Shown here: in pieces, positions 1-11,602 of the stretch | Layout of the letters: each line of letters opens with the position of its first letter | Numbering within the stretch: position 1 is the first letter of the stretch | DNA from: Parus major | Taxonomy: Eukaryota; Chordata; Aves; Passeriformes; Paridae | Direction of reading: 5' to 3' | Assembly (NCBI RefSeq): GCF_001522545.3 | Contig: NC_031774.1 | Span: forward strand, 46,803,507 to 46,867,506 | DNA length: 64,000 nt | Position numbers and translations under genes: made by a program | The notes under the pieces: generated by a model | What the model was told of the DNA's origin: nothing | What the model saw: only the letters and a program-made list of their open reading frames with translations | Databases searched by the model: none

Positions 1-827
1 AGGTATAACTTGCAGCTCCCAGCAGCATAATTGGCAAATTGCAAATTCTAATGCCATTTGGAGGAACATTTTATAACAGTAACTTCAGTGGTTAAATTAA
101 TATTGAAAAACATGAATACTTTTGCTAGAAATTCCACTCTGGCTTTCATAACGTTGTCATGTTACACTTCCTCAGAAGTGAAAAAAGGTAAAAAAAAAGA
201 AAAAAATAAGTAAAAAAAAGAAGAGCAGGAATCTGAAGTATCTATCACTGCAATGCAATCACAGCTGAAAAATTTGCAGCTCCCCCCACCTTGTCATTCT
301 GGATAGCTTTTACCTGTGCTCCCCAGCCTACAGAATATCTCATACTCTGCAGTGAAGCACTGATGTGACTAGTGGCTTAAAAATGTTGGTTACCTTTTAA
401 ATATATGACATTATTAAGAACTACTGCTGTATGTTTTTTTTCATTTCTTAATGTATACTTCGTCATGCAAAATGTTTACTCTGTTTCCAGTACTGCTCAC
501 CTGCACATACAGAAACACCCTTAAAAGGAAAGTAAGAAGTGACTTCCTGTAGTAAGTTTAATTCTATATTTTCATCATTGCCTTAAACAGGATATCAGTA
601 ATTGCTACTACTGGTGATTGATCAAGCTACAGACAAAGGCAACTGGCTTCTTTACATCTGGGAGTTATCTTCTCCAAGTACTTAAAATAACCACATTTTC
701 AGATTTGTGGTTCAGACCATGCCAATTCAAATGGCTAAATGCATTAGATGTATCTTTCTCTGTCTCACAGTAACTGTAGCATGTTTATAGTCACTTGTAT
801 AATAACAAAATGCACCTCTTCTTGCAG
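1..827 (+). other. UNC79: UNC79 intron (3' part only)
   Basis: This is the downstream part of the intron before the penultimate UNC79 coding exon. It ends in a good acceptor: a pyrimidine-rich stretch (ACCTCTTCTTGCAG) with the AG at 826-827. I looked for another exon with paired splice sites and an open frame in 1-800 and found none. The stretch is AT-rich, with an A-rich run at about 181-230. Assignment rests on the exons that follow. Confidence 0.8.
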
Positions 828-869
828 CTTATACCAATGTGGTTGCCAATGATACAGTCAAACCTAAAG
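828..869 (+). CDS. UNC79: UNC79 penultimate coding exon (14 codons)
   Basis: UNC79 is a very large (about 2,600 residue) auxiliary subunit of the NALCN sodium-leak channel complex, acting with UNC80 to set neuronal resting excitability. This 42-base exon sits between an acceptor (CTTGCAG, AG at 826-827) and a strong donor (AAG/GTAAGT, GT at 870-871). It reads LIPMWLPMIQSNLK in phase 0 and joins in phase 0 to the next exon, which begins HLSAGLQLRLQ. The joined peptide matches what I remember of the vertebrate UNC79 C-terminus, and the downstream neighbour PRIMA1 is the expected one. The exon is too short for an open-frame scan; it is called from splice sites, phase and similarity. No stop or frameshift is seen. 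Confidence 0.88.
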
Positions 870-1479
870 GTAAGTTGTTCCTAGTACCTTATCCTTTTAT
901 TGTTATTATTATACATTTCTGTAAATTCTGGAAATAAGATGCAATCTCCAAATTCTCTGAAAATGGATAATTGTAGTATATGCAGTTGAGATGAAGCTCT
1001 GAAATGTGAGTATAGATAGAGCATTATTTACTGAGATACTTGCCCTCTAGTCGGTACTGCTCCCCTTTTCCCTTCTGGAACACTTTCCTCTACCAAGGTT
1101 CTGTGTTGTGGTCTTTTTATTTACTGAGATCAGTTGTTCCCTGAGCTGTGGTTTTCTTAATGCCAACAGCTTGAGATTTCCCTGACAAATTAGAATTGTG
1201 ATTCATGGCTCAGGAGACAGATTTGGTTCTAAAGAAGATATTGTGGACCTATTTGCTTGGGTAAAACTGTGCCATCTGGCCCTCTTTGTAAGGGAGAGCA
1301 AGGTGGGTGTGTAGTTTGTGAGTCAAGAGATTTTTGGTGAAGAGAAGAAAAGTTTTGGAGCTGGTCGCAGAATGGAGTTTTGTCTGTAAGCACATTTGCC
1401 TTCCACAGGAACCTTCCCATTTCTATATTAATGTATGTATTTAATCTAAGAAACTGAATGTTTTGCATCATTTCAACAG
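870..1479 (+). other. UNC79: Last UNC79 intron (610 bp)
   Basis: A short intron bounded by GTAAGT at 870 and TTTCAACAG ending at 1479. It is a phase 0 intron. An open frame of 80 codons on the opposite strand (1229-1471) has no recognisable similarity and is taken as chance. Nothing else is seen inside. Confidence 0.85.
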
Positions 1480-1680
1480 CATTTATCTGCTGGACTTCAG
1501 CTGCGCCTCCAAGCCATCCAGAGCAATGTCAACCATCGCAGCCTGAGGATGCTACAGGGGTCAGGACAAATGAACAATAGCTCATCTGTGCTCCGCAAGT
1601 GGCTACAGTGTACACAGTTTAAAATGGCTCAAGTAGAAATTCAGTCATCAGAAGCTGCATCTCAGTTTTATCCTTTATGA
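1480..1680 (+). CDS. UNC79: UNC79 terminal coding exon with stop codon
   Basis: This 201-base exon encodes the last 66 residues of UNC79 and a TGA stop at 1678-1680. It starts right after the acceptor TTTCAACAG and reads HLSAGLQLRLQAIQSN at its start; near its end are RKWLQCTQF, KMAQVEIQSSEAASQ and the terminal FYPL. I recognise this C-terminus as that of vertebrate UNC79, the NALCN-complex subunit. No known catalytic motif or membrane span lies in it; it is a basic, then mixed, tail. Codons are intact. The upstream part of the roughly 2,600-residue protein lies left of the window. The gene is convergent with PRIMA1, as in human. A different large protein sharing this tail is unlikely. Confidence 0.92.
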   Translation, partial: HLSAGLQLRLQAIQSNVNHRSLRMLQGSGQMNNSSSVLRKWLQCTQFKMAQVEIQSSEAASQFYPL

Positions 1681-2008
1681 TTAATGTAATTTGTTCCAAA
1701 ATACTTGGTTTTTTTTAGCCTAGCAATAACAGGATTAGAGCTGTAAAAGACCTTTTGTATAAATCCGTATACAGAGTATATACTGTATCTACACTTTCTA
1801 GTCTAGGACAGATTGTGAAAAAGCTAATAATGAGTGAAGCTAAGAGCCTGCTCCTGCCAGTTTATAATTGCAGTTACTCAGGATCAACAGGTTCTAAGTC
1901 TGCGTTCATGAACATGGATTGGACTCAAATCTATCATATTGTACATACCTCTCTAATCATTGAAATAACTTGTTCTTAAATGTTCCTTTACATTATTTTT
2001 GAAGCTAA

Positions 2009-2014
2009 AATAAA
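2009..2014 (+). terminator. UNC79: Poly(A) signal AATAAA (proximal, UNC79)
   Basis: Canonical hexamer about 330 bases after the stop, followed by a T-rich stretch (CTTTTCTTTAAC and a later T run) that could serve as the downstream element. Confidence 0.5.
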
Positions 2015-2195
2015 AATCACTTTTCTTTAACTTCTATTTTTTTTAAAAATAGAATTGTGGGTATTCACAAACATGGAAGTGCTATGTTGCTATTTTTTGA
2101 CAATTACAAAAGAAAATAGGGTTTTTAGGAACCTTTATATAAGTTTTTAGGGGGGATGTCTTTTTTTTTTTTTTTAGATTCACAGCTGGCAATGC

Positions 2196-2201
2196 AATAA
2201 A
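2196..2201 (+). terminator. UNC79: Poly(A) signal AATAAA (middle, UNC79)
   Basis: Canonical hexamer about 516 bases after the stop. It lies shortly after a 15-T run and is followed by TCTGTCAC and then GTGATGTTCT. Confidence 0.4.
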
Positions 2202-2775
2202 ATCTGTCACTATAAAATCGTGATGTTCTAATGAGGCTTTTTGTCTTCATCTTCTGGGAAAACAGCAGCTTGTAAGGAGAGTTGTTATGAAGTGCACTTA
2301 GAAATTAGGTTGTTAAACTGTGCCAATTAATTTGTGGTTTTTTTCAGTACAGTTTCCAAAACTGCCAGGTCTGATTTATTAATTTTTGAAATATTGCTTT
2401 TACTTCATTGATTCTCTGCTGCTCTTCTTTGTAGGTTTCATAGAAGCCTCTTTAATTTTGTGACTACTGTATTGTATTCTTCTGTCGATACTTGTATACA
2501 GTGCAATTAAAAAGATATCCCAAATCTATTCTTATTGAGGTCTACAGAATTTATGTTGCAAACTTCAAGAGGAGCATGATTGGACTTGAACTTTTGCATA
2601 ATGATATTTACAAATCCCAGTATTTGCATACTGTTGCATACATGATGTTTAATAACAGATACATTTTAATACCATTAGGAGACTCAGCCAAAGCCCATTG
2701 GAATCTAAGGAGAATCAATTAACTCAGTGGATTTTACATAAAATCTTGAAAGCATAATGATTTACCACCTCTTGT

Positions 2776-2781
2776 AATAAA
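2776..2781 (+). terminator. UNC79: Poly(A) signal AATAAA (distal, UNC79)
   Basis: Canonical hexamer about 1.1 kb after the stop. A GT/T-rich element (CTGTGCAATC, then GTTGTATTTTC) follows within 15-40 bases. This is the best-looking 3' end among the three. Confidence 0.5.
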
Positions 2782-2810
2782 TACTTAAATCTGTGCAATC
2801 CCAGTTGTAT

Positions 2811-3212
2811 TTTCATTATTTATTCTGTAATGCACTGATTAGAAAAATAACAAACATTAGGTTGTATATTGGAATGGTACTAAATTCATAGTCTTTATTT
2901 CCACTCTCAGAATCTGCCTGAGTACATTTTGGGTTTTGTGAAGGGTCAGTCTTCCCTCACTGCATTTACTAAAATAAGAATGGAAGTGTTTGCAGATATG
3001 CCATTGAAGTACCATTATGCTTTACCAAAACAACAAAAAATAAAACCAACCAATGAAACAAAATAAAAACAAGTGCTGGCTTGCTTGAAATTTGTCCCTC
3101 TGTGTGTTTTCAGTAGAGAGAAATTGATTTGGCTAATTGAAAACTGAAAGCAACCTAAAATTATCTACATAGAGGCTGGGGATGAAAAAACAATAGGGAT
3201 AAAAGGGAATGA
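2811..3212. other. Intergenic, no gene seen
   Basis: Spacer between the UNC79 3' end and the retroelement patch. It holds an A-rich low-complexity stretch (about 3024-3070, AAACAA/AATAAAA units). No coding signal is seen. Confidence 0.6.
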
Positions 3213-3715
3213 GAGAGACCCTCCCACTGAGTCAAGATTCAGAGTGGATCCCCTTGCCAAAGTGAGCCCCAGACATGATCAACAGTTTTTGGGCCTAAAG
3301 GTTTTAACAGCACTTATTCGATAGCCTAATTTAAACAATTTAACAAAGTATTCTATAAACACACCAACTCACTTAGAAGCCTATCTTGCTTACACACCTA
3401 GCATACTTAAGAGTCCAAGAGAGAATATTCACAGTACACTTAGTACAGCACACTCACACTCCCATGCACACACACCTAGAGAGTAGGTACAAAGTCCCTG
3501 TGAAAAATTCCCCTCCAGGTCAGTGAAGTACTCACATCGGGTGCCTTTGCATCTTCTCAACAGGTGATGGTGAAAGTGAGCTTCCAGGAGTGGGAGTAGC
3601 AGCCCAGGCTCCGTCAGCAGCACCTGCTCAGAGTGAGGTGGCCCATGAGCCTTTCTGAGATCATAGCATGGCCTGAGGAGGAGCAGCGAGGGGGATGCAC
3701 CAGCACACCATGCTC
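3213..3715. mobile_element. Possible LTR-like interspersed repeat
   Basis: From about 3213 the sequence changes to non-coding DNA that feels like an avian LTR family: a start near GAGAGACCCTCCCACTGAG, a segment near 3260-3330, and CA-rich text near 3440-3480. I believe similar sequence recurs in songbird genomes but cannot confirm this. No paired second LTR, primer-binding site or gag/pol frame was seen, so at most this is a solo LTR. The edges are approximate and the strand is uncertain. Confidence 0.3.
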
Positions 3716-4200
3716 TTAAGCTTGGAGTAGGTTTTTCTCAAATATTAACTGTCTTTCTTGCATCCTTCTTTCATCCAGGATCTTATCTCTTGGGACTCTT
3801 AGCTCTCTTATCTCATGTTTATTCCCCATACTGTGTGCATTAATATACAGGTACTTCAGAGGGGTGCCCAGCATGATTTCCTGAAGGGATTTTGGGATTT
3901 TCTCCATAATGATTCCCTGTAGGCACTTCCTTGCTCATCTGCACAATGCTGGTGGTAGAGCTGTGTTTGTTGATTTCGGGATCCGTTCCTTTCACCCCCC
4001 ATCACTCCCTCGTGGGGGTGCAAGGAAAGTGTAGGCAGTTGGAACTTTGACTTCGGGCAAAAAAGAGCTGTGGTCTGTGTTTTCAGTGGGACTCGCTCCT
4101 TCCATCCCTCAACTGTGTCATCTTCAATCTTGTGCCTGCAACACAAAGCAAAGGTGATACCTTTGCCAAGTGACCACATTAATAGGGGGCCCACGTGTAG
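3716..4200 (-). mobile_element. Relic of a non-LTR (CR1-like) ORF, broken
   Basis: On the minus strand two open frames overlap in different phases (4194 to 3856 and 3907 to 3716). The second holds LKYLYINAHSMGNK, which resembles the conserved opening of the endonuclease part of bird CR1-type ORF2, where a leucine-lysine, a Tyr-x-Asn-Ala and a Ser-Met-Gly-Asn-Lys run occur in the same order. The reading frame is broken by at least one shift between the two parts, and the similarity fades after about 40 residues. It is thus a dead fragment. The family assignment is from memory of the motif only. Confidence 0.35.
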
Positions 4201-5495
4201 GGGCTGGGGCCACTCTACTGAAATGGAAGTGGTGTTGGGCCCCTGAAAGTGGGACTTGTAGGAAAGAGATTTTTGTATTACGATATGCTGTGATCTGGTG
4301 AATCTGAAAGATAGCTGAAAGGCAAGGAGAGGGAGGGAATTGGAGGCCCTCAGGTGTGAGGTGGGTGAGCTCAGATCACCCAGTGCATTGAGATCACATC
4401 AGATGCAGTGGGAATTGCGGGAACCTAAAGGATGAAGAGAGTTTATTTGCAGGAGAGGAGCAGAGCCTGAGAAAGCTTGCTGTTAAAACTCACTTCTGGA
4501 AAGGAGAATCTGTGATCAGGCATCTCAGTTGGATAATGCATGGAAGCAGCATGGTAAAAGCTCTTCCCCTGCCTAGCAAAATCTGCTTCAAAGCATCTAT
4601 GTTCAGACTGGCAAAACACAAAAAAGAATGCAAATACAGTGGTGGGGAGTTGTTAAAATTAAACACAAGCCAAAGACAGACTGGCTGAATCCAGGTCTTT
4701 AAACAGTTTAACACTGTGGGAATTGAGATTTGGTTTCTGCTCTGGGTTTGGAGATAAGAGTTGGTCACAGAAGCTACTCCCATGTTTCAACATAGGATTT
4801 AATATTTATTTGTCACTGATTATAAATAACATGGTTCTTATGGAGCTGGTGCGCCTAGGCAAATCAGGACTGCGAGTTATTAAGAAGCTGCTTTAGCAGA
4901 GAGGATATAGCCTGGAAGATGGTATGACCAATTATCAGGGGTGTTTGACTAATAACAACAAATAACATGGGTCTTGACCAGATATGTGTGGTTTAAGACT
5001 TCAGGAAAATCTTTGAAGTGCACTCTAGGGATCTTCAGAGGTACAGAAATCTGCATTAGTAGTTTTTTAAAGCACCGTAAAATATATCTTTACCGTGCCT
5101 GAGGTCAATATACAACTCAAATGAGTCACTCACATTATCTCTCTGAAATAGCCCAGAGCAACAATTCTTTATATTCTGTAGGAAGATTAGGAAGTAAATA
5201 ACATTTGGTGTTCCCTGAAAATGCTACCAAACAGCAGCAGCGAATCTTTCTGCTCCACAGCATGGCTGTGTCTCTGGGTGATTGTCAGCTGGAGCAGAAT
5301 CCATCCTCCGTGGGATCATAGAGAGCTGCCATTTAGGAACAGTGTTTAGTCTTCTGTTGGAATAAGCTGCTTAAATCAATGCTTGTTACTAGGCCTGACC
5401 TAGTAAAAGAATTAATTTAGCGTGTGCTGAACTGTGAAATTCCCAACAAGAAGGGGCACTTTGGATGAAGCGATGGTTAAACCCCCACTACGGCT

Positions 5496-5509
5496 GGGTT
5501 ACGTAACCC
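5496..5509. promoter_or_regulatory. 14-bp palindrome with perfect D-box (PAR-bZIP) site
   Basis: GGGTTACGTAACCC is a perfect 14-base palindrome, and its core GTTACGTAAC is the textbook site for PAR-bZIP factors (DBP, HLF, TEF) and NFIL3. It lies in a local CpG cluster (about six CpGs between 5470 and 5550) within otherwise CpG-poor DNA. Function is inferred only. Confidence 0.3.
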
Positions 5510-7270
5510 GTGTCCTGAGCACGAGGTTAATGTCTGCATGGCATCTCGAGGGGCTTTCCTCTCCTCTGGAGAAAACCACAGCCTGAGCTACATGCAGGTC
5601 ACACAAACAAAGGCTTTTACAGCACATCAGTTGCCACCTACACACATGCCTTATCTTATACGTAATGGTTCTGCAACATGTCATTAGAGCTGTGGCAGTT
5701 CAAAGGCCCTAAAAGCACAGTTGGTTTTCTGGCTTTGTTTTCCATGCTATGACAGCAGTCAATGTGCTCTAGGACTGACAAACGTTCTGAGACAGAAGAT
5801 GTCTCTGAACTCTGTCCTGAAAAGCCTCCTTTCAGGCTAGATGAAGATTACCAGAGCCCAGGACTGTTTGTCTTTGCTAGTGTGTCCTGGAAAAGAGCTC
5901 TGCAGCCAAGAATCTTGTGCTATTTCCCCAGCTGCATGCAGCTCCAGGAGAGTTCTAGCCACAGTTTTCCTTGTTGCCTCTTAATGTGACTCTTGGACAA
6001 ATCTGAAGTCAATTTTTTTCAACAGGATCTGAATCTTGATTGCACAAGAGCTGCTTAGTCGATGTGGGTCTTCAGCTGACCATTCTTCCTGAAGTCAGGA
6101 AGAGGCAACAGTGCTACAATTTGTTGGACTTGATGCAAATTTGAAAAGGGCTCTCCATTTGTCACTTCGTTTCTGACTCTGAATTATTCTATCTATCACT
6201 TCTGCCTCTCCCTGCTGAGCACAATTTCAGCTGCAGTCTGAGCATCAAGGGGCAGCGGTGTGAATAGCCATCAAAAGGGAAGATGTCCTGATGCTCCTCA
6301 GCTGCAAAGTGATCAGGAAGAGAACCTGAATTCACCCTTGGCATTGGCCTTCCCAGGGTTTGCTGATGGTGACTCAGTGGCCACCACTGGGAATGCCTCA
6401 GGTCAAAGAGCAGAAGGCCACATGACAGAGTCCTGGCCTGCCTGGTGACCCACAGTGCCTTAGTCCTGCAGCTGTGAACTGGGGGGTTCCAGCTATCACT
6501 GTGTGTGGTTTGTGAATTGTAAATGTGTACAAGGAGCAGGAGATTGTGAAGAGCTGGCAGAGCTTGGGAAGAGTGGTTCATTTCTCATCCATACTTACAG
6601 AGCGTTAACATGGAAAAGTGGAACCCATGACTCAGTCACTGGAAGTCTACATTGTGAATTATTTTACAGTATTTTTCTGGATTTGATAGATACCAGAGAG
6701 CTTTCAGCCAGCTGGTGAGCAGCCTTCAGTGCACTGCCCCAGGTAACCTGCTCTGACACTCCATTTAACCAGCTCCCCATCAAACCTGACAAGCCATGAC
6801 TGTGTTGGATAGATACCATGTAATGCAAGGTCAGTTTTCTCAAGGTATAATTCAGCAGCTGGACAACATAACAGTTATGGCTGTTCTGCAACTTTAAATC
6901 CTTTCAGAAACGCACAGTAGCATGCCTGTGAAATTTGACACACAGAATAAAAATTTTATAGGTAATAGATATTTTAGACAGTTTAGCTTTCTGGCAGCTC
7001 CACTACTTTTGGATGGAGTCAAACTGATTGGAGTGAAGTACTTTACAAAAGGTTTGCTACACCTGTGAATCTTCGCCGTGCAGGAAAGTGTCAGTAACAC
7101 AGAATATAAAGGACCATCACTAAAATAAATAAATTATTTATTAAAACTGTTACCTAATTTGCTCTTCTAAAGAAATCCTGTGTACAGGGTGTTGATTTGT
7201 GATATCCAAAGTAAAGACAAAGTGCAGTTGTACCTCTCTACAGCTACAATAGAGGCACAATGTGTTCCTA

Positions 7271-7289
7271 ATAGGGGTCACACCCCTAT
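7271..7289. repeat. Short perfect inverted repeat (8-bp arms)
   Basis: ATAGGGGT, then CAC, then ACCCCTAT: 8-base arms with a 3-base centre. No neighbouring gene or terminator context is apparent; it may be chance. Confidence 0.5.
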
Positions 7290-8217
7290 GTATAGCTTAG
7301 AAGGAGCAAGGACTGATATGGTGAAGTGACCACAGCAATATGTGTCTCAAGTGCTTGTGGTGCACAGGGAGGTGTTACATTAAACTGCTAAACTGGTGCA
7401 GCCACGATTTGATCTTCCTCCAGATACATTTATTCAACACCAGATGTTGCCATCACTGTGCAGCCAAGCCAACAATGGAAGTTTTCTTCTGAGTCACGTG
7501 TATGTGTGGCGCATTTGTTCCCCCGTTCTTGCCTCTTGGTGTACTCTGACACACATAGCTCAGAGCTCAGCATTTTCCTAAATCATCTTAGTGCTCCAGG
7601 AACTGCAGCTTGACTTTTTCTCAGGATATCCTATTAACTGTACCTGACTAAAGCATTTTCCAAGCCTTTCAATAATAAAATCACGCTACTGGCATTTCCT
7701 TCCCTGTGATCACCACCATGAAGGCACTGATCTTGTTCAAATATCAGATGTTTCTAAGAGTGTGCCACTGAATAACAGTAACCCAGACATGTTTCCAAGC
7801 TTTCCTAGGAAGAATGTTAGAGGACCAAGTTATTTTACCAACTAATTTTCCTAGGCCAGCCTTTAAATTTAAAATAGTTTATTTTCTTTTCCTTGCACCA
7901 GACCCTCTATCAGTCCCAACATGTATGCCTGGATCCAAGTCAGAATTTTCTCAGCCCATCTCTAATGATTATTTAAGATCCATTAAGGGTTGTCAGGGTA
8001 ATAAGGGCTGTACAAGCCAGGAAGAAGATGTGCTTCCTACTGATTATATGAAATTCAACCTATGCATCCCCAGCATTTACAGAGAAAAATTTCCACATAG
8101 AGACTGCCTTCTTTGGAACCTTTTCTGCAGTAATATTTATCTGTTTCATTATAACTACTTTTGTATTTTTTAACATTTCTGTCAAAATTAATTGCAGCTG
8201 ATTCACCTAATGTGTAC

Positions 8218-8231
8218 TAATTTGCAAATTA
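8218..8231. promoter_or_regulatory. 14-bp palindrome with octamer-like core
   Basis: TAATTTGCAAATTA is a perfect palindrome combining TAAT homeodomain half-sites with an ATTTGCAA octamer-like core. An E-box CAGCTG (about 8195) and further AATTA motifs lie nearby. It is a plausible enhancer fragment, by inference only. Confidence 0.22.
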
Positions 8232-11200
8232 ATTCTATTAACCGAATTAGGCTTAACTGATCTGTGTTGTCCAATTATTCATCTGACTCACCCATCCACA
8301 GACAGGAGGAGTAGCCTCAATGAGTTATTGTTCTGTTCCTTTTGAATCACAAACCAGCTGCTAGTTTTCCCCAGCTGTGAGGCTGAGATCAAACATTAGG
8401 GCTGCTGAAGATGCTTCACTCCAAATGAGAGGATTAGATGCAGGGAATTTAATGCTGCCTCAAGTGTGACAAGGCAGTGCAGAATGACATGGCTTGGAAA
8501 CCACAGCAGCATTTTTCAAGGCTCTGTTTGGTCCCAGCTTGAGAGTGTTTTCCTGTGTACTGTGACATCTGTCCTGGGCTTCACAGTGAGTGTTACAGTG
8601 CTACTCAGAACATGTAAAGGAGAGCAGGACAAACAACCAGGCCCCCTTATGGAGGCTTATATGATGGAGCAGCCTCAAGTATGACATAATGATACTCCCT
8701 CAATTCAAAACAATTCAAAACAAGACAGGGTTTGGTGAGATTTTGGTCTCCCTTATCTCTTCTTGAATGCATAGAGCATGCCCTGTAGGGACCTGAAGAC
8801 TTAAGGAGGAGAAGGAGGAGCTGTTCCTGCCCTGTTCCAGGTGTGGGTAGGAAAGATCACACTAAGATGCTTTGGGATGTGTAGGTCGACTCGTGCCAGT
8901 CTGAGGTTTCTCTAACCAGCTTTTCCAGCAGAGAAACCTGGATCTTAAATTTTAGCCAGAAGTTAGTTTTCAGGTAAGTGATAGCATCTTGGGATATTTA
9001 AAATGCAGCTCTAGTAAAAGGTAGTTCCAGAGCTTAGGAAATGGACCTTTGATGTTGGGACCTTTACATCCCTTGCAACTAGTTTTACTCTTTGCCATGG
9101 GACAGCTATTTTGGCAGTTACCTTGAGCAGAGGGAAACAGCAGGCACCTCAAATACATCTGTGTAGTTTGAGTTGAGGTTAGAGCTAAATTTAAGAGGCT
9201 AAGAGGCTTTTTTCTTTATTCCAGTGCAAAAGGAACAGCTGATCTGAGTCACATACAATGTGAAGGATCCTGCCATCATCAAATGAAAACCCTAAATATG
9301 ATTTATCTTAGTTTCTCTAAGCCAACAGCATCTTACCTGAGCTGTCACATGCTTCTGAAGTGGATCAAAATCTTATATGCCCTCCTAAATCGACCCTTAG
9401 TAATCTCAGTAAAATATTAATTTTCAATGCTACTGTCATATGAAAAGCTGAAAGTACCAGTGAAGTGTATTGATTTTTAAAAGTGAAAATTTAGTCTTAA
9501 GGGAGTCTGGCTAGCTCAGAGGGTTGTGTAATGCACTGATGAACCTGACAGCCATTGCTGTCTCCAGAAGAGAACGGTGGCTCATGGCTGTAGAATGTTG
9601 CTCACTTTTGGCACACTCTCAGGGAGTACAAGCCTTGACCTGTTAAAGTTTTCTGGGCATTCATCTCAAAGGGACCAGGCACTTGAAAATCATTACGATT
9701 TTGGGCTAAATGCTTAAATCTTTCGTTTGTTATAGACGGTGTTCTGTTGCTGAAAATCTGTCCTTAAGATCCTTAATAGGGATTGATAAGAACTGCATAA
9801 AGGAAAATATATTTTCATCATTGAGAGGATTGATTTACAATTTTTGAGATAGAAAATGTATTTTGAATTCAATGATTGCTTCTCTTCCTTACTATGTTTA
9901 AGCAGCATAGACACAGCTCAGAAAAACTGCAGGAGTGATCCCTGAAGTGTCTTTGAAAATACCATCTTTTTCTGCTCTGAATACTGCAGAAGCTTCTCAG
10001 AACAACTTTTTAATTAAAGCAACAAAATGTTCTACTCACCACAGAACTGAAGTGGCCTCCTCTTTGCCTTCTAAATAGGAATTATGATTTCAGCTCCTTC
10101 ATCACCACTTCTACTAAGCAAGAATCAAAAGCAATCAAGTCTGAAGGACCATAGGAATCTCAGATTAATACAATCAGCCTGACAGTAGGGAGACTTCTTC
10201 TTTTTTTGGTATAAAAATAGCAAATAATAATGCAAAGTAGGTATTTTTTATTTTATTTTACTTTTTTTATTGCCACTTGCTTCACACCATTAAATGCTTT
10301 GGAAGAAAGATGCAGTAACTGCAGCTATTATGGTTAAACTTTAAATGAATGTACTTGTCAGAATATAAATGAAATCCTGTATCACTTTGCTCATTTTGTT
10401 TTGTTTTCCCCATCCTAAATGAAATTACAGAGAATTAAATTTTTGAAGCATGACCGTTGCACAGAGAATTATTCAGCTAAGAGCTGGCCACCTGCAAGAG
10501 GTCCTCTTCTCCCTCCCCTTAAGCTTGTTATTTATTGTCTCTGTTACTAATTAGGTTTCCTGGCTTAAACTTAGTTTGCAGATGATGGATTTTAAAGATT
10601 ACTGTAAGGGACAGGACATCAAGGTCAATATTTGAAATTGGCAGAGAAGTAACCTTCAGAGGGCTCATGCTCTGTGATAGCCCAGGACAGAGAGAGACTG
10701 TGTGCTGAGTGGACAGTCTTGTTAGTGGCTTTTGTTGTTTTTTTGAAGTTTTTGAGGGGTTTTCTGGGGGTTTTTGGTGGTTTTTTTCCTCCCTTAAATC
10801 ACAGCATGCAGCAAATAGCACTTCTGGTAGTGACACCATAGTTCTGAAAGTTAAAAGCCTTACTCATTAAAAGCAGCACCTGGTATGTGAAGGGCTTCCC
10901 TAGGCATCTGGGAAATGCTTCCAGGGTGGAAAAACAATATATTTTCTTGCAATCTAAGGGTAAACTGACAAGGAGCACAAGGGAGAGGGAAGGACTATAA
11001 GCATTTTAGATAAACATTGACTGCTTTATTGCTGACTGAGAATTTAGAAAGGAGCTGAACGGAGAAGAGTCATAATTGGATCCATGGCTAATTCTGCATC
11101 ACTGAAGTGCAGTAGCAGCTAATCTTTCATATGTGTAAAATGGAAAATTCCACTTCAGTCCAGTTCTGGTGGTAGAACTACTTTAAGTAGCTATTTTCTT

Positions 11201-11602
11201 CTCCATTAGACCTAATGACTTCACTCCAGTCTCTTGCAATGTCAGGCACTGCTTGGAGCAAATAGGGCGATTGCAGTCTGGTCCTCCACTGGTTTCATGG
11301 TTCAGGGCACCCTCTCAGGAGCAGAGTTTGACCATTTGGCCTATGGGGGCTAGGAATCATAAGAGGAATATTCTCCAAGAGTGAGCCCAGGCTGAAAGAG
11401 CAACAATTATTTTAGACTACTTGTACTTTGGTGAAGTCTCTGTTTCCGAGAGATCTGAGCTGTTTGTTCAAACAGACTGGACAGTTTTCTTCCCTGACTG
11501 ATGTGGGAGTGCAAAAATTTTTATTCTTTGACTTCTACTTTACTTTTTCTTTTGACTTGGCAAGCTAAGGGGCTCTAACTTCTGATCAGTCCAGAACTGC
11601 TC

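Larger units (their letters stand above)
1681..2810 (+). other. UNC79: UNC79 3' untranslated region (putative)
   Basis: AT-rich sequence directly after the UNC79 stop, with at least three AATAAA signals (2009, 2196, 2776) and a 15-base T run at 2161-2175. The 3' boundary is placed about 30 bases past the last signal and is an estimate. Open frames at 1755-1979 and 2492-2722 have no recognisable similarity and fit non-coding DNA. Confidence 0.6.
4201..11602. other. Intergenic DNA, no gene recognised
   Basis: About 7.4 kb without a supported gene. Open frames of 60-130 codons occur on both strands (for example 6189-6581 minus and 7814-8173 plus), but none has recognisable motifs or splice-site partners. 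Local structures listed separately include a bZIP-type palindrome at 5496, an inverted repeat at 7271-7289, an octamer-like palindrome at 8218, and a 10-bp tandem pair CAATTCAAAA at 8701-8720. A T/G-rich low-complexity run lies at about 10725-10795. Confidence 0.6.

Noticed and set aside
6189..6581. 130-codon minus-strand open frame
   Set aside because: No recognisable domain, no splice partners, overlapped by two plus-strand open frames; fits chance in non-coding DNA.
7814..8173. 119-codon plus-strand open frame
   Set aside because: No similarity recognised; composition follows local AT-rich DNA; no promoter or splice evidence.
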